Part shown: piece by piece, positions 57,750 through 64,000 of the stretch
Numbering within the stretch: the stretch's first letter is position 1
Layout: every line of letters starts with the position of its first letter
Assembly (NCBI GenBank): GCA_010157825.1
Contig: VFSE01000175.1
Location: 124,001 to 188,000, forward strand
DNA from: Vickermania ingenoplastis
Lineage: Eukaryota; Euglenozoa; Kinetoplastea; Trypanosomatida; Trypanosomatidae
Reading direction: 5' to 3'
DNA: 64,000 nt
Notes under the pieces: model-generated
What the model was told of the DNA's origin: nothing
Seen by the model: only the letters and a program-made list of their open reading frames with translations
Database searches by the model: none
Made by a program: the position numbers and the translations under genes

Positions 57750-59098
57750 TAGGGCATAATACTGCGAGCGAAGGCACCGCGGGCGCTTCATACAGCATTC
57801 GAATTTTCGAAGGGTGTTGCTCTTCTCAACTGTTAAGAAACAGTTGTGGAGTGCGTCACCTTTATCTTTTGGTGTTTCTTTTTTATTATGATTGTTATTA
57901 TTATTATTGTTATTATTAGTTATTTACTTAGTTTTATTTATCATTTTCTTTTATTTTATTTTTTTCCCATCCGCACAGTTTGTTTATCTGAATAATGACG
58001 ATCTGATCTTGTTCCTTCATCGCAGCTCTATTAGAGAAATTTGAGAACGCGAGTTGCTGTAGATAGTGATCGGAGACATCTATAGGAGTGAGAAGATGGA
58101 GCATTTGGTTCCCTTTCAAAGTGAAAGAAATGTAATGAAATCTATATTTAGTTTGGTCGTTGTTTTTATCAGGGTTCTTTTGTTTGTTTGTTTTAATTTT
58201 TACGCTCGTATAAAGTGTAGCTGTGGTTTGATGATTTTTGATAATTTTTTTTTCATATATATATAATACAGTTCTTACTAGTTCTCTTTGTTGTTTTTCC
58301 TGTTTCTATTTTGAGTTTCTATTTGGATTTTTGACTTTTTTTGCTTTTAAAAATCTATTTACTTCGCCCCTCTACATACATGAAGACCTTCCAGTCCCTC
58401 TGTCTCCCCATAGTGTCTCTGTTTCTGCATCTTGGTATTTGCACAGCAAAAGAACAAGAGAAGAAACGGGCTCTATTGGGGGTAACCCTAACAGTATTTC
58501 CTTACCTTTTTCTGTTTCTTTTATTATTAGAGTGAAACTAAGCAAAGAGGAAAAGAATTAAAAAACATAATAGTGAAAAGATGATTAAAAGGGGATGTGG
58601 GAGGCATCGATTGCGGAATGCGTTGCCGATTCCCCTTCTTTCTTATTGCCTTTATACTGTATTACTATCTCTAGGCACACATTCGTATTTCTGTTCATAC
58701 CCTTTCTTTTCTTTTGTTTTTACAGCTTTTTTGTTGCTGTTGTTGTTGTTCTTTAGCGTAGTTTTTTTTATTATTTGGAGACCTACGATAAAGAAAACTC
58801 TGAATGTACTCGTCGTTCCAATGCTGGTCTTCATGACACTCAAAACGGAGTTGCTATGTCTACCCACTCTGTAAAGGATGTCCATACTCCACTTAAGTGA
58901 TAATAGTTTCCTTTTGTTTCCTCTCTCTCTCTCACACACACACTCTTACATATCATATGCTTTCTCCCCACACACACATACTTCTAGTCGGCTCAGCAGT
59001 GTGTGTAATTGTACTTCAAGTCGTCGCGTGTGGGCAAAAGGGAACAACCGTCCCTTGTTGTTAGTTGGTTTGTTAGCTTTTTCTATCTCGGTATCCTT

Positions 59099-59140
59099 TA
59101 TATATATATATATATATATTATTATTATTATTATTATTAT
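59099..59140. repeat. Joined (TA)n and (TTA)n microsatellite
   Basis: A TA run of about 20 bases passes directly into a TTA run. Confidence 0.88.
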
Positions 59141-59498
59141 TTTCATCCAACAGTGTCTCTTTTCTTTCTTTATCTTTGGTATAAGAAAATTATTTCTCAT
59201 TCGCATTTTGTTAGGTACTTGTTATTTTATTTATTTTTTTTTTTACTCTAGTGTTCTCTCTTGATTATTTTTTCGGTATTGTTCGCTTGTGTTTCTCTCT
59301 GTGAATGTGTGTGTGTTACTCATTGAAACCATCCACCCTATCCACATCACTCAGATATCATTGCTTGCATTTGGTGCATTACCCAGCAAACGGCTCAGAA
59401 CTGCACATTTCGAGATCACCTACCCTTTATTGACATAATACTATTTATTATATTATCATCTTGTAGCTCCTTTCTAGTGCTTATTTATTTATTATATC

Positions 59499-59543
59499 TT
59501 TTTGGTGTTGTTGTTTTCTGTTGTTTGCTTTACCAACCCATAG
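59499..59543 (+). promoter_or_regulatory. Predicted spliced-leader acceptor of array copy F
   Basis: A T/G-rich pyrimidine tract is followed by AG at 59542-59543. The leader to ATG 59594 would be 50 nt. Confidence 0.4.
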
Positions 59544-59593
59544 TTTGATTTATATCCTCATCCTCCCGGTACCACATTGTTTATATCTATTGA

Positions 59594-62500
59594 ATGTTTG
59601 CTGCTCCATCCCCTCTCAACGAGAACAATGCCCTTCTCACTGCTCTCTCGCAGCTTTGGCCCGCCGTCGCACTTCTGTCCTACGCCCTCGGTAGCCTGTC
59701 CGCGACAGAAACACACCTCCCCGCAGGTCCCGCAGAGGCCCTCGGCTCCCTCACAGGCCCTCATCGCTCCAGTGATCACGTGTCGGAGGACGACACTGAC
59801 ACAACGACGTCCTCTAGTCGACAATTATTCCAGTATGTGTCCGCGCCGCACACTCGTCCAGGCATCCACATCAGTGGAACTTCTTTTATTTCCATGGATC
59901 CCACAACCGATGAAGACCTGCTCAACTTTCCTAGCGACTCCCCCCAGCTGATCACCGTCGACACCGCCGACACCGTTCGCACTCCCACCCCGTCCATCGA
60001 GCCGCACCAACGCCTCGCGGCAGACATCGTCGCCGCCCACTTCCTCAGCAAGTCCGTTCAGACGCTGGACCGCACCTTTTCACTCCTGCAGAGCGCGGCG
60101 CAGCTAGCACCGGCGGGGGACGAGGAGACAGAACGAGAAGCACAGCGCGCACTGCGCAGCGCGTTGGAGACGTGGGAGCGGCTGCAGGGCTGCCTGCCCT
60201 CGACGCGGCTCAGCGACTACCTCCTTGGGGGTGTGGGGCACGGCAGCGATGCGGCGGTAGCGCTTGCCTCCGAACTGCTTCGGCAGGTGGAGGACCTGTA
60301 CCTGCTGTGCGAGTCGGAGCCGGACCTGCGCGACCTGCCGGCGGACCCCGAGGCGGCGCGGCAGGCGCGGCTGTGCCGGCTGTTCGGCGAGACCCCGGAG
60401 CGGATGCAGGCGCGCTTCGATCTGCTGCGGTCGTGCAGCGCGGGCCGGCCGGAGGCGGCGCCGGGTGCGACGGCCGGCGATGTAGAGGAAGTACTGCTCG
60501 CGCTGCAGGGCACGGCGCCCCCCAGCGCCCGCTTCTCTGCGCAGCTGTGCGGCGCGCTGCTGGCGGAGCCGGAGGCGGCGGCCGCCTCCCCCCCCTCTCC
60601 CCCGCGTGCAGCGAAGACCCCCGCTGCGAAGGGCATGCTGCGGCGCTCCGGCTCCGCCACCGGCGTCGCGGCGGAGGCGGACGCCATGCGGCGGCTGCTG
60701 CACGCCATCGCCGCGCCGCTCGCCCACCCCGTGGCCAGCCACCGCCCTCCGTCGGAGGAGGCCGAGCCGCTCGTCTCAATGCTCAGTATCCCGATGGTCG
60801 TCTGTGCCGTCCCGGAAGCGAAGAAAGTGCCTTCGGTGCCGCCCTTTGCCACGGCCGTCCCGCGCGGCCTGTCGCTCACCTTCGCCTTTGCTTCCATGGC
60901 CACCGCTGCTCCCGCCACCCCTCCCCCCGCCCCTCAAGACGCCGCGTCCAACACCCTCAGCGGTGCCACGGCCGTGGAGCGCGCCAACGCGTCGGCTGAA
61001 TGGCTGTTGGGCCTGCAGGAGGGCGAGGGCCTGTCGCGGTTCCGCTTCTTTGCCCCTGTGGAGGGCGGCAGCGACGATACGGAGGAGGCGTGCGGCTCGG
61101 TGGCCTGGTTCCACGCCATCGCCGCAGCGCTGCCGCAGCAGGACGGCCCCGCGGCGGCGGTGGAGTGGCTGCGCGCCCACGCCGGTCTCGACGAGGTGCT
61201 CGTAACGAGGCACCCCGGAGATGAGGAGGACCTGCTGGCAGCCGTCGCGCGCTGCGCCGCCTCGCCCGGCTGCAGCGACGCCCCCGCGGCCCCGTGGCTC
61301 GGCGTCCCCTTCGCCGGGGCACCGCTGGTGGTGCACGACGCATCCACCGGCGCCTTCTACGGCGTCGATGCCTACAGATGTGGGGCTACTGCGGTTGGAT
61401 CTAGGGATAGCGCTGTGGTGGTGGAGAAAAAATCTGTGGCATTTATCTTTCGCTATGTTCTTTTCCCGAGGAGTGGGTCTCATCTTGTGGGTAAAGGATT
61501 CAAGGATCAGCAGATGGTCGGACAGATCCTTGAAGAAGATACAGCATCAGATGAAGGAGCGGCAAATGAAGCTGCTGCGCTCGTTCGTGAAGAGCTCAAA
61601 CGTCGCGTGGAGAACATGAATGCAGGAGCGGTTCCACTTCAATTATACCTGCCCCCACGGGATGCAGTGGACCCCCCCACGCCGCCAGAGCCGCCAATTC
61701 CTTCACTCTCCTCTCTGTCACACGGTCCATCCTTCGTGTATGAAGGTTGCCCTCCGGAGCAGGAAACTGGGCTGCTGTTCCACCGAAGTATGAGCAGTTT
61801 CCCCCTCCCTACAGGTGAAATGACTCGCACCTTTGGTTATCAAGCGGACAACTGCAATGCTCGGGAGGGGACCGCGAGCCGAACCCCCCTGCTAGACATG
61901 GCCGTCACCAGTATGGGCTCCTCTTCGTGTGCAACCGTCTTGGGGGTGAGCTCCCTCACAGGCCGGCTAACGCCTCCACTTCTGTCACAACCAGTGGACC
62001 CGAACTTGCCGGCTCCCGTTCCTCTGACGGAGGGTGCGGGTGGGGTCCAGGGCATCGGGGAAGGGTCTACGCTCCCCACCACATCGACCACGCACCATTT
62101 ATCCTTAAGCGACCACCCGAAGTTCTTGGCGAATGATATCAGCAAGTCCGTCTCCAACGATTCCCTCTGTCCCGAGGCAGCGCTGGCACGCGGTCGTGAC
62201 GTGAACGACGTGAAGCTCTCGTTCCTGCAGCACCGCCTGGGGCTGCAGCGCGGTATCGCCGGAGTGCGGGTGTCGGACGATGTCCCCGCGGAGGTGCTGC
62301 TGCACGACCTGCTGCTGCTGCTGGTGGTACAGAGTCTGCTGCTGCACGAAGAGAAGAGGCAGCCCCCGCACAAGCTCTGTGTGTTCGCGTGCCAGTGCGA
62401 GATGAACTTAGTGCTGGACCTCGTACCCGTCTCGCGCCTCCCGCAGGATGACGAGGGCCTCCATGAGTACCTAGAGAAGATCCAGATGTACTACCGCCAG

Positions 62501-64000
62501 CGCCAGGCAGAGCACAAGCAGCTCTTCCCCTCCTTCGCCTCGACCTCCACCTCCCGCCTTGATCGCCAAGACGATGATACGGCCTCCAAGTGGATCACAA
62601 CAATCTTTTCCGCTGGTCATCTTCACGTTCCCACTCCCTTGACGGGTACGACTCAGCGTGGTGTGGGGTGCGGGGGGAATACTTCGATTCGATCCATTGG
62701 AAGCCGGAGCAAGAAACAGATGCGTAGCCACAAGGGCTCTCAGATGGATACGCCCAATATCTCTCTCCTCAGGATAGATTCAGCGGAACGTACCTGTCGG
62801 GAGATCGTGTACCCCGAGGTGTGGGGGGTGCATGTGGGGAGCACACCTGGAGATCGAGCTGTCGTTCACCCTGGTTGGTATCTGAACGATCAAATTCGAG
62901 AGATGCTGATTAGTGTGGGGGCTGCTGTGGTGGTAACAGGATCCGGTGCGGCAACGATTGTCTTTCCATTCATTACGCAGGAGCGACTGAAGCTTCTGAA
63001 GCGCTTCTGCATCGTACATCACCCGCTTGCTGCTGTAGCGGATCTAGGCATCGTTGCCGTAAACCGCCTCGCCGACGACGCGATTTTGATGCGCTCGGCA
63101 GAGAAGGAGGAGATTGAGAAGCGTGCGAGCATCGTGCAGCTCGGGTATGGCCATGCAGCGGCCTCGTATCAGAAGGCGTTGGAAAAGAGTGTAATTATAC
63201 CCCCGGAAGATCACATCGGGTTCACTGCTGCACCGCCTACTCCCCCACATCAGAAGCGTTCGCATCGGACCCGGCACGGCGCTGCGCCACCATCGCCTAA
63301 GCCGATCCCCAAGGGTGATGCGGCGTCAAGCCTGCTGGTGGCATGTCGAAGACCATCTCCAGTCCCGAAGAAGAAGTTTGGGTTCCCATCCTATCTGCAG
63401 CTCCGTGAAGAGATGGAGGAGGGTGCGCCGACCTCTTCCGGTCATGTGGAAGAGGAGGACGAGGCGGAGGCGGACGCTGAAGAGCAGGACGGAGAACGAG
63501 AGGACAAGACAGATATTCGAAAGAACGGTTCCGATTGCAGAACACACGAGACGAGGACGTATGGCAGTCTGCCTCCAAGCGATGTGGAGGTCTCGCCGTC
63601 GTCCCAAGAAGCGCTGAGCCAACTTTTTCCCTGCTCCTTGACGACCACCACCAGTACCAACGCCACCAACCGGACCAATTCTATTCACGTGAGTGAGGGG
63701 CCCCAAACATCAGGAGCAACACAGGCGCCGGGCCCCACCCCTGCACACGATACGGAGAGCGGCAAAGTGAGTGAAGAACGGGAAACTGGAGCAGCACATC
63801 AGGATGGTCAAAATCCAGTGGGGGGTGCTGTCACCGCGGGATTGTATGACACCAAAAAGTATGATGTGCAGCCGTACAGTAGCTTCTCCGTGGATGCCAA
63901 TGTGAGTTACTTGGATCTGCACTCCCTTCCACGCTCCGGCATAGAGCGGCAGAGCATCGAAGTAGGGATCACCCGGATTGCCGTGTTCGCCTCGTCGCCG
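59594..64000 (+). CDS. Array copy F: pseudo-hybrid-histidine-kinase / MAPKKK fusion, open to the window edge
   Basis: Frame 2 is open without a stop from ATG 59594 to the last base, 1,469 codons; I translated it through. The N-terminus reads MFAAPSPLNENNALLTALSQLW, giving the array's LW motif as LSQLWPAVALLSYAL. Approximate residues: LQGCLPSTRLSDYL domain 195-285, followed by QVEDLYLLCESEPDL; GDVEEVLLALQGTAP block ~297; RRLLHAIAAPLAHP ~365; PAS-like 462-626 (ERANASAEWLLGLQEG to VAFIFRYVLF); HATPase-like 873-979 (EVLLHDLLLLLVVQSL, then LVLDLVPVSRLPQDD); distal part 1093-1170 (VVVTGSGAATIVFPF); acidic linker ~1280-1310; NVSYLDLHSLP ~1437. The window ends in the first strand of the receiver-like domain (TRIAVFASS), so the kinase must lie just beyond. 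It is the only copy without a visible break and the best reference for the family's first two thirds. Confidence 0.88.
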   Translation, partial: MFAAPSPLNENNALLTALSQLWPAVALLSYALGSLSATETHLPAGPAEALGSLTGPHRSSDHVSEDDTDTTTSSSRQLFQYVSAPHTRPGIHISGTSFISMDPTTDEDLLNFPSDSPQLITVDTADTVRTPTPSIEPHQRLAADIVAAHFLSKSVQTLDRTFSLLQSAAQLAPAGDEETEREAQRALRSALETWERLQGCLPSTRLSDYLLGGVGHGSDAAVALASELLRQVEDLYLLCESEPDLRDLPADPEAARQARLCRLFGETPERMQARFDLLRSCSAGRPEAAPGATAGDVEEVLLALQGTAPPSARFSAQLCGALLAEPEAAAASPPSPPRAAKTPAAKGMLRRSGSATGVAAEADAMRRLLHAIAAPLAHPVASHRPPSEEAEPLVSMLSIPMVVCAVPEAKKVPSVPPFATAVPRGLSLTFAFASMATAAPATPPPAPQDAASNTLSGATAVERANASAEWLLGLQEGEGLSRFRFFAPVEGGSDDTEEACGSVAWFHAIAAALPQQDGPAAAVEWLRAHAGLDEVLVTRHPGDEEDLLAAVARCAASPGCSDAPAAPWLGVPFAGAPLVVHDASTGAFYGVDAYRCGATAVGSRDSAVVVEKKSVAFIFRYVLFPRSGSHLVGKGFKDQQMVGQILEEDTASDEGAANEAAALVREELKRRVENMNAGAVPLQLYLPPRDAVDPPTPPEPPIPSLSSLSHGPSFVYEGCPPEQETGLLFHRSMSSFPLPTGEMTRTFGYQADNCNAREGTASRTPLLDMAVTSMGSSSCATVLGVSSLTGRLTPPLLSQPVDPNLPAPVPLTEGAGGVQGIGEGSTLPTTSTTHHLSLSDHPKFLANDISKSVSNDSLCPEAALARGRDVNDVKLSFLQHRLGLQRGIAGVRVSDDVPAEVLLHDLLLLLVVQSLLLHEEKRQPPHKLCVFACQCEMNLVLDLVPVSRLPQDDEGLHEYLEKIQMYYRQRQAEHKQLFPSFASTSTSRLDRQDDDTASKWITTIFSAGHLHVPTPLTGTTQRGVGCGGNTSIRSIGSRSKKQMRSHKGSQMDTPNISLLRIDSAERTCREIVYPEVWGVHVGSTPGDRAVVHPGWYLNDQIREMLISVGAAVVVTGSGAATIVFPFITQERLKLLKRFCIVHHPLAAVADLGIVAVNRLADDAILMRSAEKEEIEKRASIVQLGYGHAAASYQKALEKSVIIPPEDHIGFTAAPPTPPHQKRSHRTRHGAAPPSPKPIPKGDAASSLLVACRRPSPVPKKKFGFPSYLQLREEMEEGAPTSSGHVEEEDEAEADAEEQDGEREDKTDIRKNGSDCRTHETRTYGSLPPSDVEVSPSSQEALSQLFPCSLTTTTSTNATNRTNSIHVSEGPQTSGATQAPGPTPAHDTESGKVSEERETGAAHQDGQNPVGGAVTAGLYDTKKYDVQPYSSFSVDANVSYLDLHSLPRSGIERQSIEVGITRIAVFASSP
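59867..61376 (+). repeat. Conversion-like tract 1 of copy F (partner 51808-53178 in E)
   Basis: This is the undeleted partner of the tract in E. Comparing the two places E's 139-base loss at F positions 60331-60469. Confidence 0.9.

Larger units (their letters stand above)
57750..59593 (+). other. 1.8-kb E-F spacer, AT-rich with microsatellites
   Basis: No gene is seen. There are ATT runs at about 57888-57917, TTG units near 58737-58750, CT and CA runs at 58919-58942, and a joined (TA)n(TTA)n run at 59099-59140. Confidence 0.6.

Noticed and set aside
15753-64000. Array as a set of old pseudogenes
   Set aside because: Catalytic kinase residues are intact in A to E, long stretches of 800-2,000 codons are open, and F is unbroken. 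The breaks are recent or are sequence errors.

Overview
The window looks like nuclear DNA of a trypanosomatid (kinetoplastid) protist. All convincing genes lie on the + strand. They are very long and intronless, GC-rich in the coding part, and separated by AT-rich spacers full of microsatellites (TTA, TTG, TTTA, TG, TA). Before most starts there is a pyrimidine tract followed by an AG, as expected for spliced-leader trans-splicing of a polycistronic transcript. No rRNA, tRNA, transposon, CRISPR or virus-like element was found. The genus cannot be fixed from the sequence.

Layout. Positions 1-14251 hold four single-copy genes: the 3' part of an unrecognised helical protein with a nuclear-type acidic tail (1-3091, one frame break); a divergent, probably catalytically dead cyclophilin-like protein (3422-4681); a probable mitochondrial protein with treble-clef zinc ribbons of the DUF4379 type (5334-7586); and an AGC-family Ser/Thr kinase with a PH domain interrupted by inserts (9650-14251).

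Positions 15753-64000 are one tandem array of six giant paralogues, called A to F here: A 15753-22600, B 25194-32156, C 34021-41344, D 42551-49484, E 51481-57749, F 59594 to beyond the window. Each is about 2,100-2,450 codons, and the spacers are 1.2-2.6 kb. Each ends in a complete STE11/MAPKKK-like Ser/Thr kinase domain with all catalytic motifs; F leaves the window before reaching it. In front of the kinase I see, by eye, a PAS-like segment, a segment shaped like a histidine-kinase ATPase (HATPase_c) with its ATP-binding motifs lost, and a response-regulator receiver-like domain whose phospho-acceptor Asp is replaced in every readable copy by Glu (motif IEW). This is the domain order of a hybrid histidine kinase, apparently degenerated to a scaffold or sensor and fused to a MAPKKK. 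It is the main candidate for an undescribed system here. The fold calls rest on pattern recognition and need profile searches.

The copies are mosaics. Some tracts of 80-1,500 bp are nearly identical between copies, while the flanking parts have diverged strongly, which points to repeated gene conversion. Copies A to E carry one to seven frame breaks, most traceable ones being single-base changes in short homopolymers. F is open over its whole visible length. Whether the breaks are consensus errors or real decay cannot be decided here; the conserved kinase motifs in every copy argue against old pseudogenes.
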